From an uncultured Candidatus Saccharibacteria bacterium (GTDB lineage: Bacteria; Patescibacteriota; Saccharimonadia; Saccharimonadales; Saccharimonadaceae), in contig CALIMM010000012.1 in the NCBI GenBank assembly GCA_938045445.1, positions 1 through 64,000 on the forward strand: 64,000 nt of DNA, written 5' to 3'. The first letter of the stretch is position 1. Each line of letters starts with the position of its first letter. Both the position numbers and the translations under genes were made by a program. Of the stretch, positions 26,701-35,940 are shown one piece after another. The notes beneath the pieces were generated by a model. The model was not told the origin of the DNA. It made no database searches and saw only the letters and a list, made by a program, of their open reading frames with translations.

Positions 26701-29037
26701 TTATCCCAGCTCATCCATACTGCCGATCAGCACATCGCGCGGGCGTGAGCCGTCGGCCGGGCCAATGATGCCTTGCTCTTCCATCTCTTCCATGATACGG
26801 GCCGCTCGGGCATAGCCCACGCGGAGCTTGCGCTGGAGGAGCGAGGTCGAAGCTTTGCGAGTCTCTACCACCACCCGCACGGCATCGCGGAACATATCAT
26901 CATTGCCTTCGCCACTGCCGTCCATATCCATCACTACACCACCTTTGCCATTGAGCTGAACAGGCTGGCTGACGATCTCGTCATTATACTGCGGTGCCGA
27001 CTGCATGCGCAGGTGGTCGGTCACCTTAGCGACTTCTTCGTCCATCACCCAGGCACCTTGGATACGCTTGGGCTTGGGCATGCTAGCGGTTTTCATCAGC
27101 ATATCACCTTGACCAAGGAGCTTCTCGGCACCGATTTGGTCGAGAATAGTGCGGCTATCTACCTGGCTGGCCACTGTAAAGGCGATGCGGGCTGGCACAT
27201 TGGCCTTGATGAGGCCGGTGATCACATCCACACTCGGCCGCTGCGTCGCCAGCACCAGGTGAATACCAACTGCTCGAGCCTTCTGAGCTAGGCGGACAAT
27301 CAGCGCCTCCACGTCGCGTGCTGCCACCATCATCAGGTCGGCCAGCTCGTCTACCACAATGACGACATACGGCATACGGCCTTCGTCTACCTTTTGCATG
27401 TGGCCTTGCTCATCGGCCACGGCGATCTGCTTACCGCGGGTTTTGATCTTTTCGTTATACGTCTTGATGTCACGCACCTTCTCCTCAGCCAGCAAGCTGT
27501 AGCGCCGCTCCATCTCATTGACCGCCCACTTGAGGGCACTAATGGTCTTTTCTGGCTCAACAATAACAGGGGTAAGAAGGTGTGGAATATCGGCATACGG
27601 CGCCATCTCCACCTGTTTGGGATCGACGAGGATGAGCTTCATTTCGCTGGGACTGTTGCGGTAGAGCAAGCTAGTGAGGAGTGTGTTGATCATCACCGAC
27701 TTACCCGAGCCCGTCTGCCCCGCCACCAAGAGGTGCGGCATCTTATTGAGCTCACCGACGAAGGGCCGGCCCGAGATATCCTTACCAATCGCAAACGCTA
27801 GCGGCTCCTTGGCGTGCTGCCACTCGGGGCTATCTAACACCCCGCGCAGGCGCACATCAGCCGCCTTACGGTTTGGCACCTCGATGCCCACGGCCTTCTT
27901 ACCGGGGATGGGCGCCTCGATGCGAAGGCTGGACGCCGCGAGGTTGAGCGCGATATTCGTCTCCAGCGCAGTGATGCGATTGAGCTTGACGCCGACGGGC
28001 GGCTTGAGCGTGTATTGCGTCACCTTCGGGCCAATGTTTGCCCCCTCCATCTCGACATTAATGTTAAACTCGTGCAGCGTATCTTGAATGATGTGGGCAT
28101 TTTGCTCAATGTCGCCGGCGTCAGCCGGGCTCTGGCGCTTCTCCAGCAGCTCCAGGCTGGGCGGCTGCCAGTTGGGGTCATTGACGGCAAGCATAGCAGA
28201 CCGATCTTCGGCTGCTTTATCTACAGAGGTAGACGGTGTGCTGTCGCGCAAGGTCGCCCGTGGTTTTTTGTCTGGCTTTGGCTCAGTCGGGCCATCGCCG
28301 GAGAGGGTTGGGACGCCCGCGTTGAGCTTGAAGTCACTCATAGCAGCAGGCTTATCTTGGGCCTTCTCGTCCTTACTGCGCTTGGTCTTTTTGCTGGTGT
28401 CTGGTGTTTGACTATCGGCGGCGCGACGAGCCACTGCCACGTTAGCAGCATCGTCTGCCTCAGCCTCGCTGCGCACCATGTTTTGCAAGCCACGCCACAG
28501 CGCCATGGGCGAGACACGCAAGACGAAGAGCAGCGTCAAGCCAATCAACAATACATACACAAAAACCCCCACTGGCCGGTCGACCAACGCCAGCATGGCA
28601 CGATTGAGTAAGTCGCCCATCACACCACCTGTCGCTGCCGAACCGCGCCGCAGCAGGCCAAATAGCCCCGCAAACCATAACACCATCAGCACCGCTGCAA
28701 GCTTTAGCGCTACTGGCAAGCGGTTATCCTCCGCCCGAAAGATCGCCACCGCCACATACACCGCCACTACTGGGACGACATACACCGCATAGCCAATAAT
28801 ATGCAGCATCGTCACATCAAGCCACTTGAGAATTGGCCCACCCGAGCCAAACCACGACACCACCAGCAGCACCGAAAACGCCAGCAACAGCACCGCCGAC
28901 ACCTGCGCCCAAAACCCCGCCGGCAACGTATGCTGCGGCGCGGCCTGCTTGGCTTTGCTCTTGCTCGGGCTGCGCCGACGAGCAGCGCTTGAGCGAGTAG
29001 ACGAACGAGTGCGAGTGGTTTTTCTTTTTGTAGCCAT
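26701..29037 (-). CDS. ftsK: DNA translocase FtsK
   Basis: Septal DNA pump that clears chromosomes and activates XerCD at dif. 778 residues: basic N-terminus, about four membrane helices (roughly 40-180), an acidic/basic linker (180-290), an alpha domain, then the motor with Walker A GQTGSGKSV near residue 440 and a Walker B region VVIVVDELADLMM, and a C-terminal gamma winged helix (about 700-775, LLQRKLRVGYARAARIMEEM) that reads KOPS. All modules are intact. TACAAT and a close AAAGGA precede the ATG. Confidence 0.97.
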   Translation of the reverse strand: MATKRKTTRTRSSTRSSAARRRSPSKSKAKQAAPQHTLPAGFWAQVSAVLLLAFSVLLVVSWFGSGGPILKWLDVTMLHIIGYAVYVVPVVAVYVAVAIFRAEDNRLPVALKLAAVLMVLWFAGLFGLLRRGSAATGGVMGDLLNRAMLALVDRPVGVFVYVLLIGLTLLFVLRVSPMALWRGLQNMVRSEAEADDAANVAVARRAADSQTPDTSKKTKRSKDEKAQDKPAAMSDFKLNAGVPTLSGDGPTEPKPDKKPRATLRDSTPSTSVDKAAEDRSAMLAVNDPNWQPPSLELLEKRQSPADAGDIEQNAHIIQDTLHEFNINVEMEGANIGPKVTQYTLKPPVGVKLNRITALETNIALNLAASSLRIEAPIPGKKAVGIEVPNRKAADVRLRGVLDSPEWQHAKEPLAFAIGKDISGRPFVGELNKMPHLLVAGQTGSGKSVMINTLLTSLLYRNSPSEMKLILVDPKQVEMAPYADIPHLLTPVIVEPEKTISALKWAVNEMERRYSLLAEEKVRDIKTYNEKIKTRGKQIAVADEQGHMQKVDEGRMPYVVIVVDELADLMMVAARDVEALIVRLAQKARAVGIHLVLATQRPSVDVITGLIKANVPARIAFTVASQVDSRTILDQIGAEKLLGQGDMLMKTASMPKPKRIQGAWVMDEEVAKVTDHLRMQSAPQYNDEIVSQPVQLNGKGGVVMDMDGSGEGNDDMFRDAVRVVVETRKASTSLLQRKLRVGYARAARIMEEMEEQGIIGPADGSRPRDVLIGSMDELG

Positions 29038-29162
29038 ATCCTTTTTATTGTACTCTGTTTATGCTTGGTTTGATAGCGTATATTGTAGCATAATTTACTA
29101 CATTAGGCAATTGGTATGGGATTGTGGGCACAGTCTTTTTTTCTCAGCGTTAGATTCATCGT

Positions 29163-29278
29163 CTCATCGCCTTCTCAGATAGAGCATGAAGGCAGATTGT
29201 CATAATCTTTGCGTCCAACATCAAGCGGTCAACATTTAGGAAGTAGAGACTCTTACAGTGTTCCTGAGGAGGGATGAG
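29163..29278 (+). repeat. structured interspersed repeat, copy C (diverged)
   Basis: 116 bp. The terminal stem is kept with changed sequence: CTCATCGCCTTCTCAG (29163-29178) pairs with CTGAGGAGGGATGAG (29264-29278). Hairpin 1 is AGATT/AATCT with loop GTCAT (29194-29208). Hairpin 2 has decayed, but the right-hand tract TCTTACAGTGTTCC matches copies A and B. It lies between ftsK and a small membrane-protein gene. Confidence 0.65.
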
Positions 29279-29352
29279 CAAGAAGACAAAGCGTGAAACT
29301 CAAAAATAGCCATTTTGTCCATTCTATGTCACAATAGAAGCAAGGAGGTCGT

Positions 29353-29514
29353 ATGCAGCAGATGGTATGGAATATAGTAACGATGATTGCACCCTTTGCG
29401 CTGATTGCCTTTGTGCTGGTAGTGCTCGCCGAATATTTGCGCATGCAGCAGCGCATCAAACGCCTGGAGGAGATGGTGCACGAGCTGCAGCAGCGAATTA
29501 AGTCAGACACGTAA
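29353..29514 (+). CDS. small membrane protein with coiled-coil tail (53 residues)
   Basis: Starts at ATG with a strong AAGGAGGT 5 bp upstream. One membrane helix (about residues 5-27, TMIAPFALIAFVLVVLAEYL) is followed by a charged heptad-like tail (RMQQRIKRLEEMVHELQQRI). Similar one-helix plus coiled-coil microproteins regulate membrane complexes, but no partner is evident. A bidirectional terminator follows. The ribosome site, topology and terminator together make this a real gene despite its size. Confidence 0.8.
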   Translation: MQQMVWNIVTMIAPFALIAFVLVVLAEYLRMQQRIKRLEEMVHELQQRIKSDT

Positions 29515-29530
29515 CCCACAGTTTGCAAGC

Positions 29531-29561
29531 AAAAAAGCCAGCTATATAGCGCTGGCTTTTT
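29531..29561. terminator. bidirectional terminator
   Basis: Stem AAAAAGCCAGC (29532-29542) with GCTGGCTTTTT (29551-29561). It has T-runs on both strands and sits between the convergent small membrane-protein gene and RNase J. Confidence 0.9.
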
Positions 29562-29585
29562 CATTTTTGATATCGTGGACGACCC

Positions 29586-31931
29586 CTAGTAGCTCCGGCG
29601 CTCCGAGCGATCCTTTGGTACAGCTACCTCAGTGTCGGGCTCTTGCCGCGGCGGAAACTTTTTGCGTGGCAGGCCAGCGAAGGCGTCATTGCTCGGTTGC
29701 TTGCTACGTGCGGTCGTACGATTATTGGCCGAGCGGCGCTTGCGCGTATTAGCTGGGCGAGTTGGCGCTTTCTCTTCTGTTGTCGCGGGCAATACACCAG
29801 CAGTTTTGCGTGCGGCAATGGCGGCCGCTTTAGCAGCGGCACCACCCTTAGCAATGCGCGGTGGCGTGTGTGGCTGAGCTGGCGCAGCGAGGCTCTGACG
29901 CGAGCGCCCAGCTGGGACTTCGCGCCCCACACGAGCAGTGCGGCTCGGTGCCTTTTGTGGTGCACCCACTTCGTTGATGACTGGGATAATAATGGGCATG
30001 CGGCGTGTTTGGTCGTACAAAACGCGGGCGATGTCGTCTTTGATTTCCTTCTTTACGACATCAAGGTCATACGAACCCACCAGGCTGCGCGCTGCTTTTT
30101 GCTTGAGGTAAGCGCGGATCATCCCCATCAGCTCTTCATTATCGCGCAGATAGATGAAGCCCCGGCTGATGATATCTGGGCTGGTGAGGAGGCGGCCCGT
30201 CCCGCGCTGGACGGTGAGCACCACAACGAACATCCCCTCCAGGCTCATGTGGATGCGATCCTTCAGTACGACATCGCTCACCACTGCACCAGCGTCGTCA
30301 TACATTGTGCCGCCCGAGTGCGGAATGCGCCCAATCTTGTGTGCACCATCGCTAGTAAACTCCACAATATCCCCCGGGTCGCAGACAAAGATATGGCTGC
30401 GTGGGATACCACACTCCTTCTCGGCCAAGCGAGCATTGTGCACCAACATGTGGAACTCGCCGTGGTTAGGCAGGTAGTATGTGGGTTTGACGGCACTAAT
30501 AAGCCGCACGTGGTCATCATAATACCCATGGCCAGACAGGTGGAGTGGCCCCACCCCGGTCAGGTGTGTTTTGCCATTCTGCACCACGTCGCCACCTTCG
30601 CGCATCAGGCCATCGACGGTGCGTACGACGTACTTCTCGTTGCCTGGGATGGGGTTGGAGCTAAAGACCACCACATCGCTCCCCTTAATCTTGACGAACT
30701 TATGCGCCCCTGTTGCCATGCGGTTGAGCACGGCACTAAATTCTCCCTGGCTACCCGTACAGACGATGGTGATCTTGTGGTCGGGCAACTTCACGAGGTC
30801 TTCCATCTTGACTACCGTATCTTTGGGGATCTTGATAGCACCAGTGCGCAGCGCCACTTCCAGGTTTTGGATCATGCTAAAGCCAGCAAAGGCTACCTTG
30901 CGCCCATGCTTCTCTGCCTCCTCAAGGATGAGCTGAATTCGGTGCAGCTGGCTGGAGAAGCTACTGATGATGATGCGGCTCTTGGCCCACTTATCCATCA
31001 CCTCACCCATGCTGTGCTGGATGTCGTGCTCACCGTGGGTGTGAGTGCCAGCGCTCTCGCAGTTGGTCGATTCGTTCATCATGAGGAGGAAGCCCTCAGT
31101 GTGTGAGATATCTTGCAAGCGCTCGAAGTCGAACTTGCGGCCATCCACTGGATTCTCCTCGATACGCCAGTCGCCACTACTGAGAATGTTCCCCACTGGC
31201 GTGCGCACCACTACTGCGGCCGAATCAGGAATGGAGTGGTTCACCCGCACCAGCTCCACACTAAAGGAGTCGCACAGCTGGACGATCTCATGCTCCTCAG
31301 GCTTGAGCTCATGATACTCTGGCTCGTAGCTGCCATCGGTCTCGGCCATAGTGCGCTGCAGCATACCCAATGTAAAGGCTGTGCCATAGACTGGCGCGGG
31401 CAGCTTGGGGATGATATGCCGAAAGGCGCCAATATGGTCGAGGTGCCCGTGGGTAAAGATGTGTGCCCGAATCTTGTGCTTATTCTCCTCTAGCCACTGC
31501 GTATCGGGGATGATGTAGTTGATGCCTGGGTAGTCACTACCTGGGAAGAGGAAGCCCATGTCGATAATGATAATATCGTTGTCGTACTCGATGGCTGTCA
31601 TGTTCTTGCCAATACCCATCTCGCCTACCCCGCCAATCGGGATGACCTTGAGCGTTGGGCGCGGGGCACGGGGCCGCTTGGGCTGCATATTGAGAGTAAA
31701 CTGCTTGCCGCCATAGCCATTGTAGACCGACTTATTGACCGGCACATTAATAACATGCTGCGAGGCCTGGGCATTAACCCCCTCGCTGGTGCGGCGCTGT
31801 GCCCGAAAGACCTCGCCTTTGCGCGTGGTGGTGGCACTGAGCACTGTGTTGGTTGTCGCTGGTTGTTTGCTTGCGTGTGGACGCTTCTTGGCGTCATCTG
31901 CCTGGGGTGTGGCCACTCGTCGTTGACCCAT
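29586..31931 (-). CDS. rnj: ribonuclease J
   Basis: Metallo-beta-lactamase/beta-CASP ribonuclease for mRNA decay and rRNA maturation (5'-3' exonuclease and endonuclease). 781 residues against a usual ~555. Seen: the metal motif HxHxDH as THGHLDHIGAF near residue 160, the SGDWRIEENP tract, beta-CASP motif STNCE, and LSGHGYYDD near residue 470. The extra length is a ~95-residue basic N-terminal tail and a ~130-residue C-terminal tail rich in A, R, P and K, which may bind RNA or partner proteins. AAGGAG precedes the ATG by 9 bp. With pnp it forms the visible RNA-decay set. Confidence 0.95.
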   Translation of the reverse strand: MGQRRVATPQADDAKKRPHASKQPATTNTVLSATTTRKGEVFRAQRRTSEGVNAQASQHVINVPVNKSVYNGYGGKQFTLNMQPKRPRAPRPTLKVIPIGGVGEMGIGKNMTAIEYDNDIIIIDMGFLFPGSDYPGINYIIPDTQWLEENKHKIRAHIFTHGHLDHIGAFRHIIPKLPAPVYGTAFTLGMLQRTMAETDGSYEPEYHELKPEEHEIVQLCDSFSVELVRVNHSIPDSAAVVVRTPVGNILSSGDWRIEENPVDGRKFDFERLQDISHTEGFLLMMNESTNCESAGTHTHGEHDIQHSMGEVMDKWAKSRIIISSFSSQLHRIQLILEEAEKHGRKVAFAGFSMIQNLEVALRTGAIKIPKDTVVKMEDLVKLPDHKITIVCTGSQGEFSAVLNRMATGAHKFVKIKGSDVVVFSSNPIPGNEKYVVRTVDGLMREGGDVVQNGKTHLTGVGPLHLSGHGYYDDHVRLISAVKPTYYLPNHGEFHMLVHNARLAEKECGIPRSHIFVCDPGDIVEFTSDGAHKIGRIPHSGGTMYDDAGAVVSDVVLKDRIHMSLEGMFVVVLTVQRGTGRLLTSPDIISRGFIYLRDNEELMGMIRAYLKQKAARSLVGSYDLDVVKKEIKDDIARVLYDQTRRMPIIIPVINEVGAPQKAPSRTARVGREVPAGRSRQSLAAPAQPHTPPRIAKGGAAAKAAAIAARKTAGVLPATTEEKAPTRPANTRKRRSANNRTTARSKQPSNDAFAGLPRKKFPPRQEPDTEVAVPKDRSERRSY

Positions 31932-32035
31932 TGTATCTCACTCCTTCTAATACATTATTCTGGTTCTACTAATAAGAGACAGGCTAAGAGCCTCAATAAG
32001 TGATTGTATTATAGCAGATGATGGTGAGGTGTGTC

Positions 32036-32062
32036 AAAGCCACCCCGCGAGAGGTGGCTTTT
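32036..32062 (-). terminator. hairpin terminator
   Basis: Stem AAAGCCACC (32036-32044) with GGTGGCTTT (32053-32061). The T-run is short on both strands. It follows the gene ending at 32094. Confidence 0.6.
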
Positions 32063-32093
32063 GCTTCGTATCACTACGAGTTGATGATATATG

Positions 32094-33008
32094 CTATACG
32101 CACCAAAATCGCAGCATATCGCTCAAATTTTCGCCTGTTCCCGCTTGGGAGGCTGGCTGCCACGATGCGCTATCACTTGGAATATCATCATCAGGGTTTT
32201 CGTTGCTGGCAGGCGCTTCTTCGATGACAAACGTTGGTGCGCCATTCTCGTCAGTGGTTCGCGTCATCCGTATGTAGTACAGCTTCTCATTTGGGTCAGT
32301 ATTGGCACTTGGACGGAAGCTACTTGCTGCCGCGACTTCTGTAGCAGGGTTGCTTGTGATCTGCAGCAGCTCTGCTGTCGTCAGCTCGCCAACTGGCTGG
32401 GCAGCCCCTGGCTCTTGTGGTGTCTCCAGCGTCACCTCCTCTCGGGTGGTTGTCTTGCCGGTGGTTGTGTCTTTTTGCTTGTGAGCTACTGTCGTTACGA
32501 CAACGTTTTGCCCACCGCGGTCGACGATAGCTCGCTTCGCTGTAATAATCTTCTCAATACCCCTGCTCTTATCAGTCTGGCGCGCCGTAAGAGAATCGCC
32601 AGTATAACGATCTGTCTTTGTCTTGCCCTGCAGCTGGGTGTATCGCGTAGTGATACCGTGCAGGACTTCCCTATCGACCTTCTTTACATCAATCTCACCA
32701 TCGGGAGTTGTAAATTCTACCTCACGACCCGATTGCTCAAATGGCTCAGCCGTTGCGGCTGTTTCACTATGAGTTGGGGCGTCTGCGTGGTTGCTGCAAT
32801 ATGCCGCACCATTTATACCAATAAGTAGAGCAACAAGAGCCGCTGCTTTTTGTCCAAGCGAGAACCGTGGCGCACCTATCTTGTCTATATCATCGGTAGC
32901 ACTCTCATTACTTAACGTAATGCGCGAATTGGTCTCGCTCAAAATCGGTTTTCGTGCAAAGCTCCCTTCCATACTGCTTGTTTTCTGCCAAGGTTTCTTC
33001 ATTGCCAT
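32094..33008 (-). CDS. unknown membrane-anchored protein, 304 residues
   Basis: No family recognised. A polar cytoplasmic start of about 50 residues, one membrane helix (about 51-70, KAAALVALLIGINGAAYC), then a long Thr/Glu/Lys-rich polar region, predicted outside the cell, with an acidic, Ser-rich end. The exported part contains a region (REVEFTTPDGEIDVKKVDRE..., then KTTTREEVTLETP) with alternating polar and hydrophobic residues typical of beta strands. It stands alone with its own terminator. Confidence 0.72.
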   Translation of the reverse strand: MAMKKPWQKTSSMEGSFARKPILSETNSRITLSNESATDDIDKIGAPRFSLGQKAAALVALLIGINGAAYCSNHADAPTHSETAATAEPFEQSGREVEFTTPDGEIDVKKVDREVLHGITTRYTQLQGKTKTDRYTGDSLTARQTDKSRGIEKIITAKRAIVDRGGQNVVVTTVAHKQKDTTTGKTTTREEVTLETPQEPGAAQPVGELTTAELLQITSNPATEVAAASSFRPSANTDPNEKLYYIRMTRTTDENGAPTFVIEEAPASNENPDDDIPSDSASWQPASQAGTGENLSDMLRFWCV

Positions 33009-33107
33009 CGCCTCCTGCTTTATTTACTACTGTCCATTTACCGTTATAGTACTTTGTATTTGCTATACCTGTCAAATGTGTTCTATTCGAGTCCCAAAGC
33101 TAGCAGG

Positions 33108-33138
33108 TAAAAAGCCGACTACCCCACAATAGCCGGCT
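33108..33138 (-). terminator. rho-independent terminator after yhgE
   Basis: On the minus strand AGCCGGCTA pairs with TAGTCGGCT (one mismatch), then TTTTTA. It is about 30 bp after the stop of the exporter gene. Confidence 0.75.
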
Positions 33139-33166
33139 CTGTGCTACGCCTCGCAGCACATTAATT

Positions 33167-35275
33167 TTAATCTCCATCCACCGTCGTATGAGCAAACTGC
33201 CGTGTGCCACGCCAGGCCAAGAAGCCGATGAGGAGCGCGTTTGCCACGAGCGCAAAGCCAGCCAAGATGAGCATGTGCTGCGTATAGAGCGCACTGTCTA
33301 CGCCACCCGAGATTGCATGACGATAGGCAATGATGGAGTGCGTCATGGGCAGCCAGGGGTTGATGGCTTGGAAGAAACTAGAGGCTGTTTGGATGGGGAA
33401 TATCCCTTCGCTCGCTGCCAACTGGAGCACCATGATGATCATTACCACCAGCCGTCCAGGGTTATCCAGCACCATCACCAGCAGCGTAATAAGCGACATA
33501 AAGGCAAGCGAGGAAAGGTAGCTTGTGGCAGCAAATAGCCACGGGTGGTCGGGTTGCAAGCCCACCACATAGACTAGCACTAGCATCATAATCGTTGCTT
33601 GCACCAGTGCAGCCAGCCCCAAGACCGACATCTTAGCCAGCCACCAGCGCCAGGCATTTTCTTGGCGCGAGAAGGTCTTGCGCACTGGGTACATCGTCGT
33701 CAGAGCCAACCCACCAACGAAGAGCGCCAGCGAGAGCATATATGGTGCCATGGCATAGCCATAGTTTGGTACGCTACCAGTACTGTGCTCGCTACTCGCC
33801 ACAGGTGCGGCCATCTGCTGCTGAGCCGCTGGGCTAGTTGGCAGGAGCTTTACCTGAGCAGCACCAGTCTGCAGTTTGTGCGCCAGTGTGCTCGAGCCAT
33901 CCACCAACTGGTTACTTGCCTGCACCAGCGTGCTAGAGTGTTGCTGCAAGGTAGCTGCACCCTGAGCCAGTTGCCCACTACCCTGCTGAGCTGTTGCGAG
34001 ATTACCCGCCACCAGTGCTGCACCAGCTTGGAGCCGCTCGCCACCAGCCCGCACCGTGTTGTAACCCGCAAAGGCAGTGGTGGCTTGTGGGGCGAATTGC
34101 TCCACGCCAGTGTTGAGTGCCGCCACACCATTCTTGAGTGTTTGCTGCTGAGTAGCAAGCGTTTTAGTGAGAGTATCGAGGTTGGCCAGCAAGCTCTGCG
34201 TTTGCTCGGCAATGGCTTTGGTCTGCTGCAGAGCGCTCGCTATGGTCTGCAGCTCGGGCAGTGTGATGGTCGTGCTACCGCCAGATGCAGCTGCCTGGGC
34301 ACTAGTCTTTTGGAGGATCGCCCCAGCCGACGCGGCTGGTGCTTGCATTGCCTGGAGCGCACCCACCACCCGCTGCGCATCTTGGGCTACGGCCGCCTGT
34401 TGAGTCGCTACCGCTGGTGATGGTTGAGCCACTTGGGCGTTGAGTGTATTCATCCCTTGTTTGATCTGCTGCATACCAGCCGTTAGCTGGGCTACTTGGG
34501 CCGCCGTTGGCAGTTGGCCAGTTAGCTGCGCTGTGCCCTGCTGGACCTGCGCTGCGCCGGCCTGCAGCCGCCCCAGGCCTGCCGTTAGCGTCTGCTGCTT
34601 GCTCGCCAGTTGGCTAACGCCATTGGTATAGTGAGTAAGACCCGCTTGGAGCCGTGCCAACCCCTGGTGCAAGCGCCCAGCACCATCACCAGCCTGCGCC
34701 ATGCCATTACCCACTGCACCAATACCCGCTGCCACCTCTTTGAGATAGGTTTGGGTCACTTGCTCGGCCACTGTTTCCTTCACTTTTTGCGCGGCTTGGC
34801 GGCTAATGACTGCACCAATGTAGTTCTTGGCTGGCGTCAGCTGATACGACACCACTGCTTGCTGCGGCTTGTTCTGCCGAAGTGACGCCGCACGCTGCGA
34901 GAAGTCCTCCGGCACCGTCACCACGGCGTAGTAGTAGCCACGGCGCACGCCATCATCGGCTTGCTGCTTGGAGACGAATTCCCACTTAAGCGCCTTGCTC
35001 TTGTGCAGAGACTCGGTCATTGTCCGGCCGATCTGCAGCTCCTTGCCATTGATCTGCGCCCCCTTATCCTCATTCACAAAGGCAATTGGCAGTCGGTCGG
35101 TATGCCCATACGGATCCCACACCGAGCTGAGGAAAAACGCCGCATATATCACCGGCACAAAGGCCAGCGCTATCACTGCCACCAGTAGTGTTTTGCTCTG
35201 CAGCAAGTGCCGCCATTCTGCCTGGACCATCAGGCTGCGGCGGCGACGGATGGCTTGCTTCATCTTTTCACCCAT
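33167..35275 (-). CDS. YhgE/Pip-type ABC-2 membrane protein
   Basis: 702-residue membrane protein of the YhgE/Pip (phage infection protein) family, related to ABC-2 permeases. Seen: a membrane helix at about 28-50, the SVWDPYG...PIAFVNEDKGA motif typical of the family, a long extracellular region (about 150-490) of Ala/Gln-rich repeats such as LARLQAGLTHYTNGVSQLA, and five C-terminal helices (about 505-690). In Gram-positives such proteins act in phage adsorption, ESX-type secretion or lantibiotic response. The start overlaps the end of the Rrf2 gene by 8 bp; a second ATG 4 codons later is equally plausible. Confidence 0.9.
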   Translation of the reverse strand: MGEKMKQAIRRRRSLMVQAEWRHLLQSKTLLVAVIALAFVPVIYAAFFLSSVWDPYGHTDRLPIAFVNEDKGAQINGKELQIGRTMTESLHKSKALKWEFVSKQQADDGVRRGYYYAVVTVPEDFSQRAASLRQNKPQQAVVSYQLTPAKNYIGAVISRQAAQKVKETVAEQVTQTYLKEVAAGIGAVGNGMAQAGDGAGRLHQGLARLQAGLTHYTNGVSQLASKQQTLTAGLGRLQAGAAQVQQGTAQLTGQLPTAAQVAQLTAGMQQIKQGMNTLNAQVAQPSPAVATQQAAVAQDAQRVVGALQAMQAPAASAGAILQKTSAQAAASGGSTTITLPELQTIASALQQTKAIAEQTQSLLANLDTLTKTLATQQQTLKNGVAALNTGVEQFAPQATTAFAGYNTVRAGGERLQAGAALVAGNLATAQQGSGQLAQGAATLQQHSSTLVQASNQLVDGSSTLAHKLQTGAAQVKLLPTSPAAQQQMAAPVASSEHSTGSVPNYGYAMAPYMLSLALFVGGLALTTMYPVRKTFSRQENAWRWWLAKMSVLGLAALVQATIMMLVLVYVVGLQPDHPWLFAATSYLSSLAFMSLITLLVMVLDNPGRLVVMIIMVLQLAASEGIFPIQTASSFFQAINPWLPMTHSIIAYRHAISGGVDSALYTQHMLILAGFALVANALLIGFLAWRGTRQFAHTTVDGD

Positions 35276-35711
35276 TGTTAGCTAGCTCCCGAATAATATC
35301 GTGCAATGTTACGCTCTGCAGCGTCTCAGCCCAGCTTGCCTGAGCCCGATCAAAGGCACCAAGGATGCTCACCTCACCACGTTTGATCTTGCTATCATCT
35401 GCCTGGCGAGCAAACATCCGCTCGGCGACTCCTTGGTACTGGACGAAGCTCTCCGTCCCCTCGACTGCCGCCACGATATCCCATAGCGTCAGCTCCGTAC
35501 TAGCCCGCGCCAGGCGAAAGCCACCACCCGCACCCCTCGCCGAGGTAATCAGCCGGGCTGTTACGAGCTTACGCGTTACTTTAGTAATATACGTTGGCGA
35601 CACCCCCATTTGCCTTGCTAAGCTCTGGTTCGTCACTGGTGATCGCAGGTCTGGATGCGCTAGCAAAATCACAATGCAGCAGGCCTGCTCGACTGCTCCT
35701 GATAATCTCAT
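35268..35711 (-). CDS. Rrf2-family transcriptional regulator
   Basis: 147-residue winged-helix regulator. The N-terminal helix-turn-helix is clear (QSLARQMGVSPTYITKVTRKLVTARLI, about 30-56), followed by the GAGGGFRLAR wing. The three-cysteine cluster that binds Fe-S in IscR and NsrR is absent: Cys occurs only as an adjacent pair near residues 11-12. It therefore probably senses something else. It is first in a two-gene operon with the YhgE/Pip exporter and likely controls it. A perfect dyad lies upstream. Confidence 0.9.
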   Translation of the reverse strand: MRLSGAVEQACCIVILLAHPDLRSPVTNQSLARQMGVSPTYITKVTRKLVTARLITSARGAGGGFRLARASTELTLWDIVAAVEGTESFVQYQGVAERMFARQADDSKIKRGEVSILGAFDRAQASWAETLQSVTLHDIIRELANNG

Positions 35712-35784
35712 AGTTTTATATACGAGGTGCTATGCAGCCCACCATGCACAGCAGCTCACTCCTCCTTTCTTTGATTGTTGATAA

Positions 35785-35801
35785 TGGATATCTAATATCC
35801 A
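35785..35801. promoter_or_regulatory. candidate Rrf2 operator
   Basis: TGGATATCTAATATCCA: a perfect inverted repeat TGGATAT/ATATCCA around a 3-base centre, about 75 bp upstream of the rrf2 start. Placement and symmetry suggest autoregulation. Confidence 0.55.
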
Positions 35802-35893
35802 GATTAGCATAGACTACCCTCTCTTTCAAGCCTGTCGTCAGAATATGCCCATCTAAAAATCAAGCTACCTCTGTGGTCTTGAGCATATATTTT

Positions 35894-35923
35894 GCTGGGC
35901 TGATAGATCACAGCCCAGCATTT
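35894..35923 (-). terminator. hairpin terminator
   Basis: Perfect 9-bp stem GCTGGGCTG (35894-35902) with CAGCCCAGC (35911-35919). T-tracts flank both sides. It follows the methyltransferase gene. Confidence 0.75.
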
Positions 35924-35940
35924 TCTTCTTTGCTTTTGTG

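Noticed and set aside
29643..31106. Long open frame of 487 codons on the plus strand
   Set aside because: It lies entirely antisense to the well-supported RNase J gene, has no ribosome site, and its protein has no family features; it is a by-product of codon bias.
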